A DNA stretch of 64,000 nucleotides. Origin: Litorimonas cladophorae (GTDB lineage Bacteria > Pseudomonadota > Alphaproteobacteria > Caulobacterales > Maricaulaceae). The stretch lies in NCBI RefSeq assembly GCF_014652455.1, contig NZ_BMYV01000003.1, positions 335,299 through 399,298 on the forward strand, written 5' to 3'. The notes under the pieces are model-generated. The model did not search any database and was not told the DNA's origin. It worked only from the letters and a program-made list of their open reading frames with translations. The position numbers and the translations under genes are program-made. This document shows positions 17,245-26,584 of the stretch, one piece after another (within the stretch, counting starts at the first letter, position 1; each line of letters opens with the position of its first letter).

Positions 17245-18168
17245 CTACATATTAAAAACGCGTTTCGGGATGAATAACCCGTCCTGCGGTGAGCAGAGCG
17301 AAATCAATACACCGTCCAATTCGGCCCGTATGAAATCGTCCATTTGAACGAGGTCTGGAGAGTTGGGCGGCGCGGTAATTCCGCGTCCATGTCTCAAATC
17401 AACTGCTTGGTCGGCTGTGATGGCCAGCACCGGGATGTCGTCCAGTGCGGTCGTCACGGGGTGCAGCCCCTCTGAGACGCGGGCCACTTCGCACATATCT
17501 TCCAACGCGTCCAGCGTTATTGACTGTGCCAAGCCGAACGGCCCGACACGTGTTCGACGTAAAACAGAGACATAACCGCAAGCGCCCAATTCAACGGCCA
17601 AATCCCGCGCCAGCGAGCGAATATAGGTGCCTTTTCCGCAATCAACTTCGAAAACAGCGGTGTCTGGCGTGGTCTTTACAAGGTCAAAATGGTCCACACG
17701 GACGGGGCGTGGTTTCATCTCGACGGCCTCCCCTGCGCGGGCGAGGTCATAAGCGCGTTTGCCATCAATTTTGATCGCAGAAAATTTGGGTGGAGCCTGC
17801 TCAATCTCCCCAATGAATTGCGGCAGGGCCGCGCGAATATCAGACTCGGTCGGGCGCACATCAGAGCTGGCCGTGACGTCGCCTTCAGCATCCTGTGTCG
17901 CGCGGGTTTCACCCCATGTGATCTCAAACATATAGGATTTGGCCGCATCCATCATAAAGGGAACCGTCTTGGTCGCCTCGCCCAGCGCAATCGGCAAAAT
18001 GCCTGAAGCGAGCGGATCGAGCGTGCCCGCATGACCCGCCTTTTGGGCCTGAAACAACCACTTCATTTTACTAACCATCGGCGTCGACCCGACACCATAA
18101 GGCTTGTCCAGCACTACCCAGCCATGGACGGGGTTGCCCTTTTTTCTTTTGCGTCCATTCGGGTCCAT
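17245..18168 (-). CDS. truB: tRNA pseudouridine(55) synthase TruB
   Basis: A 307-residue enzyme that makes pseudouridine 55 in the tRNA T-loop. The catalytic Asp is residue 51 in the motif HAGTLDPLASGIL. The KFSAIKIDGKRAYDLARAG segment and the C-terminal RTRVGPFGL region are typical of the family. The predicted start MDPNGRKRKKG gives a normal N-terminus. It is followed by rpsO. Upstream, the usual neighbour rbfA is separated from it by an oppositely oriented lipoprotein gene. Confidence 0.97.
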   Translation of the reverse strand: MDPNGRKRKKGNPVHGWVVLDKPYGVGSTPMVSKMKWLFQAQKAGHAGTLDPLASGILPIALGEATKTVPFMMDAAKSYMFEITWGETRATQDAEGDVTASSDVRPTESDIRAALPQFIGEIEQAPPKFSAIKIDGKRAYDLARAGEAVEMKPRPVRVDHFDLVKTTPDTAVFEVDCGKGTYIRSLARDLAVELGACGYVSVLRRTRVGPFGLAQSITLDALEDMCEVARVSEGLHPVTTALDDIPVLAITADQAVDLRHGRGITAPPNSPDLVQMDDFIRAELDGVLISLCSPQDGLFIPKRVFNM

Positions 18169-18287
18169 GCGGAGGCTCTCTTAAGAGTTGCAATTATTCA
18201 TTTTTCTTGCGTGATCTGCCTTGATTGCAAAATGAAATCACCCAATAGAAAGGACCTAACTTTAATTGGGTCAGGGGACCACATAAT

Positions 18288-18716
18288 ATGAATATCAAAC
18301 TCATCGCTGCTCTTGCGGCATCTATCAGCCTTTCCGCTTGTTCAACCATCGCAAACGGCAAAAACCAAGCCGTTCAATTCACAACGGGGGACGTTGAAGG
18401 AGCAGATTGCGTTGTATCCGGCGGTCGTGACGGCGCCGTAAATTTGAAATTCTCAACGCCTGCAGAAGTTCAGGTGCGCCGCGCTAAAGCTGCGATTGAT
18501 GTAGAATGCAGCAAAGCTGGTTATGAAACAGCGTCACGTACAGTGGAATCTAAAATGGAAGGCTCAACTGGCGGCAATGTTGTGGCTGGCGGATTTGTAG
18601 GCCTCGGCGTTGACGCGATGACTGGCGCAATGTTCAAATATCCTGACACGATCATCGTCAAAATGAAGCCCGTTGGAGTGACAACGCCGACGGTCACGGG
18701 GGAACCAATCTCTTAG
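18288..18716 (+). CDS. Small lipoprotein with Gly-rich C-terminal segment
   Basis: A 142-residue predicted lipoprotein: the signal peptide ends in the lipobox LSAC (Cys 18). The mature part is beta-rich, with a conserved-looking pair of Cys, and near residues 98-117 has a glycine-rich hydrophobic segment (GGNVVAGGFVGLGVDAMTGA) followed by KYPDTIIVKMKP. This pattern resembles uncharacterised proteobacterial lipoproteins; I cannot name a function. It is inserted against the direction of the rbfA-truB operon and has its own terminator. Confidence 0.75.
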   Translation: MNIKLIAALAASISLSACSTIANGKNQAVQFTTGDVEGADCVVSGGRDGAVNLKFSTPAEVQVRRAKAAIDVECSKAGYETASRTVESKMEGSTGGNVVAGGFVGLGVDAMTGAMFKYPDTIIVKMKPVGVTTPTVTGEPIS

Positions 18717-18742
18717 GCTTTCACATAGATTGAACATTTGGA

Positions 18743-18771
18743 CCCTCTCCGTTTCACGGAGGGGGTTTTTA
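18743..18771 (+). terminator. Terminator of the small lipoprotein gene
   Basis: A 9-bp stem CCCTCTCCG/CGGAGGGGG (one G-T pair) with a 5-base loop and a T-run at 18766-18770, 27 bases after the stop codon. The convergent rbfA gene ends just beyond it. Confidence 0.85.
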
Positions 18772-18783
18772 TTGGGTGAGAAT

Positions 18784-19176
18784 CTACTCGGACTCTTTTT
18801 TCAAATCCTGCGCGATATGTGGGTCTTGCAATAAGCGGGTCATATCCTCTGCGGTTTTAAAGCTCTCGTCTTTCATGAAACGGAGGCGCGGCGTCGACTT
18901 CATTTGCATTTCTTTGCCTAAGCGCCCGCGTAAAAACGACTGGCTGCGTTGTAGAGCCTCCATGATGACATCATGATCGTGGTCGGTGCCCAAAGGTGCA
19001 GCATAAACGATCGCATGTTTCAAATCGGGGGAGGCACGAACTTCGGAAATCGTAATGGACACGCCCCGCAAATCCGGATCGCGCAAGGGTTCGCGCGATA
19101 GAATTTCAGCCAGGGCGCGGCGGATCAATTCGCCCGCTTTAAGCTGACGTTGGGATGGTGGACGGTTTTTGGACAT
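18784..19176 (-). CDS. rbfA: 30S ribosome-binding factor A
   Basis: A 130-residue KH-fold protein needed for late 16S rRNA maturation. The start used (MSKNRPPSQRQLKAGELI) matches the family; in-frame ATG and TTG codons 12 and 36 bases upstream are possible alternatives and none has a clear ribosome site. The core shows ITISEVRASPDLKHAIVYAAPLG and the RLRFMKDESF motif. In most alphaproteobacteria it sits directly between infB and truB; here an XRE gene and a lipoprotein gene separate it from both. Confidence 0.95.
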   Translation of the reverse strand: MSKNRPPSQRQLKAGELIRRALAEILSREPLRDPDLRGVSITISEVRASPDLKHAIVYAAPLGTDHDHDVIMEALQRSQSFLRGRLGKEMQMKSTPRLRFMKDESFKTAEDMTRLLQDPHIAQDLKKESE

Positions 19177-19394
19177 GGACGGGTCCATAGAGCCAGATGC
19201 CACATTTTCCAAGACCCATATACGCTTGGGGTTCAGCTAGGGTCAGAACAGCGTCACGGGCTACATCAGACAACGTTGACAAATAAGTGATAGAAGTGTC
19301 AGTTTACTTGTTATAGCCCTACACATTAATTTAAAATTGTGCCAAGGGTAAGCAAGGCTGATGGGGGCAACCATTCGCCAATGAGGGCAAAATC

Positions 19395-19742
19395 ATGAAG
19401 AGAGACGTCAGAACGGCCACAGAGGTCGATGCTTTTGTAGGCGCAAAACTCAAAGAGTTACGTAAGTCTGTTAAGATGAGCCAAACGGACCTCGCGACGC
19501 GTGTCGGCGTTACATTTCAACAAATTCAAAAATATGAGCGTGGTACAAATCGTATTGGTGCAAGCCGCCTCTGGGATTTTTGCAAAGTTTTCGATGTCAA
19601 ACCCGGTCGTTTTTTTGAAGGTGTAGAAGATCACCTCGCCGACGATTTGCAAATGTCGAACACGGCCCATGTAGCTCCCATACAGAGCATCTCTAAAACC
19701 GTGGTGTCGAGACAGGTTAAGATGGCGATGTCGTCCGACTGA
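19395..19742 (+). CDS. XRE-family helix-turn-helix regulator
   Basis: A 115-residue DNA-binding protein. The HTH (about residues 17-70) has the typical KLKELRKSVKMSQTDLATRV and GVTFQQIQKYERGTNRIGAS segments, identical in style to a family of alphaproteobacterial repressors with the QIQKYERGxNRI helix. The C-terminal 40 residues are not recognised. It lies in the opposite orientation between infB and rbfA. The frame stays open for 50 codons after the TGA. The target is unknown. Confidence 0.85.
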   Translation: MKRDVRTATEVDAFVGAKLKELRKSVKMSQTDLATRVGVTFQQIQKYERGTNRIGASRLWDFCKVFDVKPGRFFEGVEDHLADDLQMSNTAHVAPIQSISKTVVSRQVKMAMSSD

Positions 19743-19873
19743 GTCGATACTGATCCTGCAGACACCAAGATTATCCGCAATCCCGATGGGTCGATAAGAT
19801 TAGACGAATACTTTGGCGGTGAAGCCTGTTCACTATCCTCATCACCATTTCCCCCGAACCCACTATTCCAAAT

Positions 19874-19906
19874 GAAAAAAGCCGCCCCGTAGGACGGCTT
19901 TTCTTA
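19874..19906 (-). terminator. Terminator downstream of infB
   Basis: Stem AAGCCGCCC/GGACGGCTT with one mismatch and loop CGTA, a run of A on the left (T-run on the minus strand) and TTTTCTTA on the right. It can terminate infB on the minus strand and the XRE gene on the plus strand. Confidence 0.8.
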
Positions 19907-19930
19907 TATGATTTCGAAATGATCGACAGC

Positions 19931-22555
19931 CTAGTCGAGTGTGCGGTCTAGCATCTCGACGGTGAAGCACTCGATCTGATCGCCTTTGCGCAGATCGTGA
20001 TAGCCTTCAAAGCCCATACCACATTCCATACCGGCCTGAACCTTTGGCACTTCGTCTTTGAAGCGTTTGAGCGTGGAGAGGTAACCTTCGTGAATGACGA
20101 CGTCATCACGCAGCAAGCGCACGCCTGCACCGCGTTCGACACGGCCTTCGGTAACTTTACAACCCGCGATTTTACCCAGCTTGCTGATATCGAAGATTTC
20201 CAGCGCTTCGGCGTAACCGATGAAGGTTTCTTTGCGTTCTGGCGCGAGCATACCTTCGAGCGCACCTTTGATCTCCTCTAGGAGCTCATAGATGATCGAG
20301 TAATAGCGAATTTCGACGCCTTCACGCTCTGCCAGATCTTTGGCTTGGCGGTTGGCCCGTACGTTAAAGGCGATAATTGGAGCGCCCGAAATTTTCGCCT
20401 GCTGCACGTCGCTTTCGGAAATACCGCCAGCCGCCGAATAGACAACCTTGGCGCGGACTTCGTCATTGCCGAGCGCCTCAAGGGAGCTCTTGATCGCTTG
20501 CGCGGAACCTTCAACGTCAGCTTTGACGAGAAGTGGGAGATCGGAAACCTCTTTGTTCTGCAATTTCGCCATCATTTGTTCCATCGACGCCATCGCGCTT
20601 GGGGGCTCGATTTCAGCATCCTTGCGTTTCTGAACACGATATTCGCAAATCTCACGCGCTTTTTGCTCGTCTTCCACAACCGCGAAAGGTTCGCCTGGCA
20701 TAGGCGCGCCGTCGAGACCCATGAGTTCAATCGCTTCGGACGGGCCAGCTGTTTTCAACGTCTTGCCTTTTTCGTCCATCATGGCTTTGACTTTGCCCCA
20801 ATGTTCGCCAGCAACCACAACGGCACCACGTTTAAGCGTACCGCGTTTAACGAGAAGCGTCGCAACAGCGCCGCGACCTTTTTCAATTTTGGATTCGATG
20901 ACCAAACCATCGGCATTACGCGTTGGGTTGGCTTTCAATTCCATCAATTCAGCTTGGTTGACGATGGCTTCAGCCAGATCTTGTAGACCTGTCTTTTCCT
21001 TCGCGGAGACCTGAATGGCCTGCGTTTCGCCGGACATGCTTTCGGTGATGATATTGTGCTGCAAGAGGTCCGTCTCAACTTTCGTTGGGTTGGCCTCATA
21101 GGCATCCATCTTGTTAATCGCGACAATGATCGGCTTGTCTGCGCTTTGAGCGTATTTGATCGACTCGATTGTCTGCGGCATGACACCATCATCGGCAGCC
21201 ACAACCAGAACCACAATATCGACCGCTTCGGCACCACGTGTCCGCATTTGGCTAAACGCCGCGTGACCTGGGGTATCAAGTACAGTGATCTTGTCGCCAG
21301 ATTTCAATTTGATCTGATAAGCACCAATATGTTGGGTAATGCCACCGGCTTCGCCAGAGGCCACATCTGTCGTGCGCAGAGCGTCCAACAACGATGTTTT
21401 ACCATGGTCAACGTGACCCATAATCGCAATGACGGGCGCGCGCGGCTTACGATCTTTTTCGTCCGACGGTGTGTCGTCGATGATGAAGTCATGCTCGACA
21501 TCGGCATCAGAGACACGTTTGACGATGTGACCAAAATCTTCGACAATCAATTCCGCCAAATCCGCATCGATGACGTCATTCACGCCGTGGCTTTCGCCTT
21601 GTTGCGAGAGGTATTTGATAACCGCATTGCCACGTTCTGACATACGGTTCGCGAGATCCGCAATTGTCAGCGTTTCAGGAATTGTAACTTCGCGTTGGAC
21701 CTTATCGGCACCGCGACCACCACCACGTTGACGTGCTTTTTCACGCTCACGAGCCCGCTTCATAGAGGCGAGCGAACGTTGACGGTCATCATTGCCTGAC
21801 AGGGCAGAGACGATTGTCAGCTTACCGCGACGACGCTTAGTTTCGCCCTTGGAGCGAGTTGGCGGCGGCGTTGCGCGCTTCTTCTTCACACGGCCGCCAG
21901 CTTTTTCTAGCTCGGAGCGCTCATCAGATTTCGGCGCATCTTTCTTCGCCAACGGAGAGCCGACCGCTTTTTTCTGTACCTTGGCAGCCGCTTCGGCTTC
22001 AGCCTTTTTCTTCGCGGCCTCTTCCTCTTCGAGCCGTTTCATCTCAATGGCTTCTTGCTCGCGACGTTTTTCTTCCAGTAGCGCACGCTCTTCTTCGACG
22101 CGGGCGAGACGGGCTTCTTCTTCGGCCTTGCGAAGTAGAGCGCGTTCTTCCTGCTGTTTCTGAGCAGAGCTCAGCGCGGCTTGGCGCTTAAGGAATTCAG
22201 CCTTGGACAAACCGAGCTTACGGGCAGCCTCTGCGGCGGCATCAACATTGCGACGCTGCTGCGGCTTTGGTGCGATTGCGGGCTTAGGGGCCGCAGGCTT
22301 TTTAGGGGCCATAGGCGTCATTGGCGGCTTAGGCCCTTTTGAGGCGCCGGATGAAACTCCAGGCACAGCACCAGGCTGCGGACCTTTCGGTTTCGCCGCG
22401 CCCGTTCCCGGACGCATAATGATTTTTTTCTTCTTCTCGACCACCACTGCCGAAGGCGAGCTAGAGCGACGAGGGCTGCGGTTTGGTCCGCCAAGCGTCA
22501 ATGGACGCCTTGCGCCAGGTTTGGCACCGGGTTTGTTGTTATTGTTGTCTGTCAT
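19931..22555 (-). CDS. infB: Translation initiation factor IF-2
   Basis: An 874-residue GTPase that delivers initiator tRNA to the 30S subunit. The N-terminal 300 residues form a basic, Ala/Pro/Glu-rich extension with a long charged helix ([23 protein letters not shown] style). The IF2 N-domain follows, then the G domain with G1 [14 protein letters not shown] (about residues 377-390), [12 protein letters not shown] and NKMD, and domains II-IV with the conserved C-terminal [19 protein letters not shown]. It is downstream of ylxR (186 bases) and has a terminator, so the operon probably ends here. Confidence 0.98.
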   Translation of the reverse strand: MTDNNNNKPGAKPGARRPLTLGGPNRSPRRSSSPSAVVVEKKKKIIMRPGTGAAKPKGPQPGAVPGVSSGASKGPKPPMTPMAPKKPAAPKPAIAPKPQQRRNVDAAAEAARKLGLSKAEFLKRQAALSSAQKQQEERALLRKAEEEARLARVEEERALLEEKRREQEAIEMKRLEEEEAAKKKAEAEAAAKVQKKAVGSPLAKKDAPKSDERSELEKAGGRVKKKRATPPPTRSKGETKRRRGKLTIVSALSGNDDRQRSLASMKRAREREKARQRGGGRGADKVQREVTIPETLTIADLANRMSERGNAVIKYLSQQGESHGVNDVIDADLAELIVEDFGHIVKRVSDADVEHDFIIDDTPSDEKDRKPRAPVIAIMGHVDHGKTSLLDALRTTDVASGEAGGITQHIGAYQIKLKSGDKITVLDTPGHAAFSQMRTRGAEAVDIVVLVVAADDGVMPQTIESIKYAQSADKPIIVAINKMDAYEANPTKVETDLLQHNIITESMSGETQAIQVSAKEKTGLQDLAEAIVNQAELMELKANPTRNADGLVIESKIEKGRGAVATLLVKRGTLKRGAVVVAGEHWGKVKAMMDEKGKTLKTAGPSEAIELMGLDGAPMPGEPFAVVEDEQKAREICEYRVQKRKDAEIEPPSAMASMEQMMAKLQNKEVSDLPLLVKADVEGSAQAIKSSLEALGNDEVRAKVVYSAAGGISESDVQQAKISGAPIIAFNVRANRQAKDLAEREGVEIRYYSIIYELLEEIKGALEGMLAPERKETFIGYAEALEIFDISKLGKIAGCKVTEGRVERGAGVRLLRDDVVIHEGYLSTLKRFKDEVPKVQAGMECGMGFEGYHDLRKGDQIECFTVEMLDRTLD

Positions 22556-22741
22556 ATCTTTATCCTGCGAAGCGGGGCCGGGTCATAACGCCGGGTGGCC
22601 GTTTCGCGTGTAGGTTCCTTGCTCGCGCGGAAAGTGCGCGTAACTTAGGGGAATTGGCGCATTTGGCAACATAGAATCACCGCTCGCCGTAAAATGTCTA
22701 TTCCGGGCATAACCGCCCCGGTCACGGGACCTATACGCGCA

Positions 22742-23575
22742 TTAGAAAGCTTCGTGCTGAGCGTCTGCCCAGCCCTCCGGTACAAGCGGAATAAACCCGC
22801 TTAAGCGTCGAGCAGAAAAGCCCAATGATTTCGCAATTCGGCCATGCGGAATGGCGCAATGAATGATCGCTTCACGCCCCACAACGGCCCCAATTTCTTG
22901 GCTGTTAAAACATCCGATTACGCGTGGCAGCGGCAATTCAACTTCATGTGCGATGGCCTTGGACAGCGTGCGGATTTTTCCGCGCGCGCCGGCTGCGCCA
23001 TCAAACGCCTCAATGCGCCAACCCAGCGCATCCGCGCGGGCCGCTGACATAACTTGGTCAAAGCCGATAAAGAGCTTGCCAGATTTTTTGGCCATCCCAA
23101 TCAGGGACAGAACATGTCGACGCAAGCCATCAACGACTTGATCTTCTAAATCTGCAGGGACTTTGATATTTCCCTTAAAACCGCGTTTGAAGCCACCCTT
23201 TTTGGTGGCGACCTCAAGATCTTCACGGGTTGAACTCACCCACACACCACGGCCGGGTAATTTGCCAAGGATGTCAGGATAAACTGTATTCTCTGGCCCC
23301 ACCACAAATCGGATCATCTCACGCGGGTCGCGGACCTCATTTCGAGACACACAGCGACGCTCACGCGATTTGTGACCGCGCGTGTCAATGTGGTCATCAG
23401 GGACAATAACTTCAGGTTGGCTCTTCAAGAGGCGCGATATGGGGGCTGGAGCGAGGAAAGGCAAGGTTTGTGTTCTCTGCACACCGCATGACCCTGTTTG
23501 TATCACGTCTTGTCCGGCTAAGTTAATTTTGCCCCAGCTGCCGTCACCATAATCACCTACATTTGCAAATCCCAC
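22742..23575 (-). CDS. YlxR/DUF448-L7Ae RNA-binding protein
   Basis: A two-domain nucleic-acid-binding protein of the nusA-infB operon, up to 277 residues. The YlxR domain (about 68-150) contains RERRCVSRNEVRDP and LPGRGVWVSSTRED; the C-terminal L7Ae-like domain (about 160-260) begins VLSLIGMAKKSGKLFIGFDQVM. The start is uncertain: the frame opens with a GTG at 23575, but residues 1-60 look atypical and internal TTG/GTG codons before RGHKSRERRC may be the real start. The divergent tdk gene begins 79 bases away. Normally it adjoins nusA; here three genes intervene. Confidence 0.88.
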   Translation of the reverse strand: MGFANVGDYGDGSWGKINLAGQDVIQTGSCGVQRTQTLPFLAPAPISRLLKSQPEVIVPDDHIDTRGHKSRERRCVSRNEVRDPREMIRFVVGPENTVYPDILGKLPGRGVWVSSTREDLEVATKKGGFKRGFKGNIKVPADLEDQVVDGLRRHVLSLIGMAKKSGKLFIGFDQVMSAARADALGWRIEAFDGAAGARGKIRTLSKAIAHEVELPLPRVIGCFNSQEIGAVVGREAIIHCAIPHGRIAKSLGFSARRLSGFIPLVPEGWADAQHEAF

Positions 23576-23653
23576 ACAGCCTGATGCCGCTGGGGTCTGG
23601 ATTCACTCTGACTGATTTTGCATAGTCGAGCTTCGATTCGGGACCCTCGCACT

Positions 23654-24244
23654 ATGGCTAAGCTCTACTTTAATTACTCAGCCATGAATGCTGGCAAGTC
23701 GACGATCTTGCTGCAATCTTCCTATAACTATCATGAACGGGGGATGCGGACGCTATTGATCAAGCCGACGATTGATACGCGTGAAGGCGTTGAGGCCCAA
23801 ATTAGCTCCCGTATCGGCCTCACCGCACAGGCTGACCTGATAACCCCCACTCAAGATTTGGAGGTTCATATTCGGGATACGCATGCGGCCAATCCGATTG
23901 ATTGCGTACTTGTCGATGAAGCGCAGTTCCTGTCTGAAGCCCAGGTTTGGCAACTCGCGAAGGTCGCCGACGAATTGAGGATGCCAATCATGTGTTACGG
24001 GTTGCGCACCGATTTTCGCGGTAAATTATTCCCGGGCAGCGCCGCCCTCCTTTCAATTGCTGATAATGTCAAAGAGATTAAAACGCTCTGTTGGTGCGGG
24101 CGCAAAGCCACCATGACCTTACGCGTCAGCAAAACAGGCTCCGCCGTGACACGCGGCGCACAAGTCGAGATCGGCGGCAATGATCGCTATGTCTCTCTGT
24201 GTCGAAAACATTGGGTCGCAAAAGAAATTCGCCAAGAGAGCTAA
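23654..24244 (+). CDS. tdk: Thymidine kinase
   Basis: A 196-residue type II thymidine kinase that phosphorylates thymidine to dTMP for salvage. P-loop at residues 9-16 (SAMNAGKS), Walker [12 protein letters not shown], and a lasso/zinc region with CWCGRKATM and a later CRKH, supplying the structural zinc ligands. The start at [16 protein letters not shown] fits the family; the upstream ORF start adds 12 atypical residues. It is inserted in opposite orientation between nusA and ylxR, followed by the decarboxylase gene. Confidence 0.96.
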   Translation: MAKLYFNYSAMNAGKSTILLQSSYNYHERGMRTLLIKPTIDTREGVEAQISSRIGLTAQADLITPTQDLEVHIRDTHAANPIDCVLVDEAQFLSEAQVWQLAKVADELRMPIMCYGLRTDFRGKLFPGSAALLSIADNVKEIKTLCWCGRKATMTLRVSKTGSAVTRGAQVEIGGNDRYVSLCRKHWVAKEIRQES

Positions 24245-24358
24245 GACCGCAGTTTTATTCCGCTGCGCGATAAAGCGCGCTAACATTGCGCATGTCATTG
24301 GGCTGTATTGCTGTTAAGTAGCCTCTCACCCCGACTTTTAAATGAGGACGCTGCGCAC

Positions 24359-25735
24359 ATGGAACAGAGTTTAGAGATTTTCAATCGGCTGGTCACCGAC
24401 CTTCTGGCCGACGAAGCCAAGAACCCTGTCGCAGAATACGTACCTTCGGCAACCCTCTATGAGCGCCTTGACCTGAAGCTACAGAATGAAGGTTTAAGTG
24501 TGGCAGAATTGGAGGCCGCGCTGAAAGACCTCGTCTTCACCACCCCGCGAACAGGCACGCCTGCGTTTTTCAACCAGCTTTTTGGCGGCCGAAATGAGAA
24601 AGCAATCCTCGGCGATCTCTTAGCTGTCATTCTCAACAATAGTATGGCGACGTATAAGGCCGCAGGCCCGCAGATTGGCGTTGAGAAAACGGTTCTGCGC
24701 GAGCTTTGCAATCTGATTGGCTGGGATGAAAATTCGGATGGAACACTCGCGCCAGGTGGCTCCATGACAAATTTCATGGGCATGTTGATGGCCCGGGACC
24801 GCTTTAACGAGAAAACCAGATATGAAGGCGTTCATCAAAAAATGACGGTCTATACGTCGGTGGAAAGCCATTACAGCACGCCGAAAAACGCCGCCTTTGC
24901 AGGGATTGGCCGTGACAATGTTCGAAAAATTGGGACCGACGCCAACGGACGCATGGACAATAAATTACTGCGTGAAGCGATTGAAGCCGATATTGCAAAT
25001 GACCTGCACCCCATCCTTATTAATTGCACAGCCGGTACGACCGTTTTGGCGGCTTTTGATGATCTAGCGGGCGCCTCGGAAATTGCGAAAGAGTATGGTA
25101 TTTGGCTGCATGTGGATGGCGCCTATTGCGGCTCAGTCATATTCAGCGAGAAATACAAACACCTGATTAAAGGCGTCGAAAACGTCGACTCTTTCACTCT
25201 GAACGCGCATAAAATGATGGGCACGCCGCTGAGCTGTTCCCTAATTGTCGTTAAAGATAAGAAACATCTCCATGATTCATTCTCGAACGATGCGACCTAT
25301 TTATATCAGACCGACCATGATGAGTTTAATCCCGGTAAAACCTCGATTCAATGTGGGCGTCGAAATGATGCGCTAAAGTTTTGGGTGCTTTGGAAAAGCG
25401 TCGGGACCCGTGGTCTTGCCCAGATTGTCGAGCAGGAGTTTTCACTCGCCGATGTCGGGCGTGATTATGTCCGAAACCATCCTGATTATGTCGACTATAG
25501 TGTCGATGACACGGTGGCGGTTTGTTTTAATTACAAAGGCATTCCCGCCGAAGACATTTGCACGAAACTTTATGAACATTCCGAGCTCCTTGTCGGATAT
25601 GGATCCTTCCGAGACACGACATTTATCCGCCTCGTCACGATTAATTCAGGCAATCAAAAAGAAGATATTTTGCTGTTCTTCAAGAAGCTGGAAGCGTTTG
25701 TGGAAGAGAATGCCGCGTTATTTTCCTTGAATTAA
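24359..25735 (+). CDS. PLP-dependent group II decarboxylase (GAD/CSAD/PanP-like)
   Basis: A 458-residue pyridoxal-phosphate enzyme. The lysine that binds PLP lies in NAHKMMGTP, preceded by the HVDGAYCGS motif containing the Asp that contacts the pyridine nitrogen; the QCGRRNDALKFWVLWKSVG region is typical of glutamate, cysteine-sulfinate and aspartate 1-decarboxylases. Substrate choice cannot be read from sequence; a beta-alanine (PanP) or taurine-type role is possible. The ATG has GAGGA about 11 bases upstream; a TTG 51 bases earlier is less likely. Its last 18 bases overlap the 3' end of the convergent sulfotransferase gene. Confidence 0.88.
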   Translation: MEQSLEIFNRLVTDLLADEAKNPVAEYVPSATLYERLDLKLQNEGLSVAELEAALKDLVFTTPRTGTPAFFNQLFGGRNEKAILGDLLAVILNNSMATYKAAGPQIGVEKTVLRELCNLIGWDENSDGTLAPGGSMTNFMGMLMARDRFNEKTRYEGVHQKMTVYTSVESHYSTPKNAAFAGIGRDNVRKIGTDANGRMDNKLLREAIEADIANDLHPILINCTAGTTVLAAFDDLAGASEIAKEYGIWLHVDGAYCGSVIFSEKYKHLIKGVENVDSFTLNAHKMMGTPLSCSLIVVKDKKHLHDSFSNDATYLYQTDHDEFNPGKTSIQCGRRNDALKFWVLWKSVGTRGLAQIVEQEFSLADVGRDYVRNHPDYVDYSVDDTVAVCFNYKGIPAEDICTKLYEHSELLVGYGSFRDTTFIRLVTINSGNQKEDILLFFKKLEAFVEENAALFSLN

Positions 25736-26446
25736 GCCCCGCGTTTCAGATTGATCTTCTGCAAAAAGGTCATTGAGGAAAACTTGATCGGTTTTTGAAA
25801 GCGCTGGCAAATTCTGAGCCATCGCGACTGGTCTTACGAAGCTGGGTTCAGTTAGGTAACTTGGGACACCCAAAAAATTCCATATTCTGTCCATCTCAAC
25901 GCTATGATTATTCAGCAGGTCCTCTTGCTGGAGGATGTGAACATTTTTTCGCCCGAAGAGATCAAATGCGCGCCTTAATTGCGGGGCGTAAAATCCGCGC
26001 TCTACATATGAGAACACACGGAGGCCGTTTCCGAGAGAGACGCGGTTTCGGCCCTCTCGGATGGCCTCCGAAAATGAAAGGGTTTCTTTGCCTTTCGAGA
26101 CGCGCATAGCCCAGTGTGAGAAGGCGCGGTGTGTTGGATCCCTAAGGCAGATGATCATCCGCATGTTTGGGTTATAGGCCGCGATACGTTCCATTGAGTT
26201 AGGCCAATACGTGTAAGCGGGAGTGGCTTCGCCTCTAATTTGGGTCGCGGTCGCACCAACAAAGTTTTGATGATAGGTGTCGTAATTGGGGTTCGTCCAA
26301 TCCCGCGTTTCTTTGTCGAAAAAATGAAGCTCCTTTGTCTCCGACATAAAAATCTCAGGGTTTTGTTTGAGAAAACTCTGGAGCGCCGTAGTTCCAGATT
26401 TTTGCATTCCCGCAATTAAAAAGTCGATCGGTTTCATATCTAACAT
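25718..26446 (-). CDS. Heparan N-sulfotransferase-type sulfotransferase
   Basis: A 242-residue PAPS-dependent sulfotransferase. The 5'-phosphosulfate-binding loop is GMQKSGTTALQSFL (residues 13-26) and the 3'-phosphate-binding motif is ICLRDPTHRAFSHW (about 98-111). No signal peptide, so cytoplasmic. The family sulfates sugars or lipids; the acceptor is unknown, but cell-surface glycans or lipids are likely targets. It sits between nusA and the decarboxylase, tail-to-tail with the latter. A perfect 12-base palindrome, CTCGTTAACGAG, lies about 60 bases upstream of its start. Confidence 0.88.
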   Translation of the reverse strand: MLDMKPIDFLIAGMQKSGTTALQSFLKQNPEIFMSETKELHFFDKETRDWTNPNYDTYHQNFVGATATQIRGEATPAYTYWPNSMERIAAYNPNMRMIICLRDPTHRAFSHWAMRVSKGKETLSFSEAIREGRNRVSLGNGLRVFSYVERGFYAPQLRRAFDLFGRKNVHILQQEDLLNNHSVEMDRIWNFLGVPSYLTEPSFVRPVAMAQNLPALSKTDQVFLNDLFAEDQSETRGLIQGK

Positions 26447-26504
26447 TGATTTCGTCTGCTTCGGTTTCGGCTAGCAAAGTACTTAGATTACTGCCTCGCA
26501 GCAA

Positions 26505-26516
26505 CTCGTTAACGAG
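26505..26516. promoter_or_regulatory. Perfect palindrome upstream of the sulfotransferase gene
   Basis: CTCGTTAACGAG lies in the intergenic space between the sulfotransferase start and the nusA terminator. It could be an operator, but no regulator is tied to it and 12-base palindromes occur by chance. Confidence 0.25.
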
Positions 26517-26527
26517 AAAGCCAGGCA

Positions 26528-26562
26528 ACAAAAAACCGCCGCTCTTTCGAACGGCGGTTTAA
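26528..26562 (-). terminator. Terminator downstream of nusA
   Basis: Perfect 9-bp stem AAACCGCCG/CGGCGGTTT with a 10-base loop and a run of A on its left side (T-run on the minus strand), 22 bases after the nusA stop. It ends the rimP-nusA transcript before the inserted genes. Confidence 0.88.
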
Positions 26563-26584
26563 TTTATTCAGCGGTTGGAACGCT

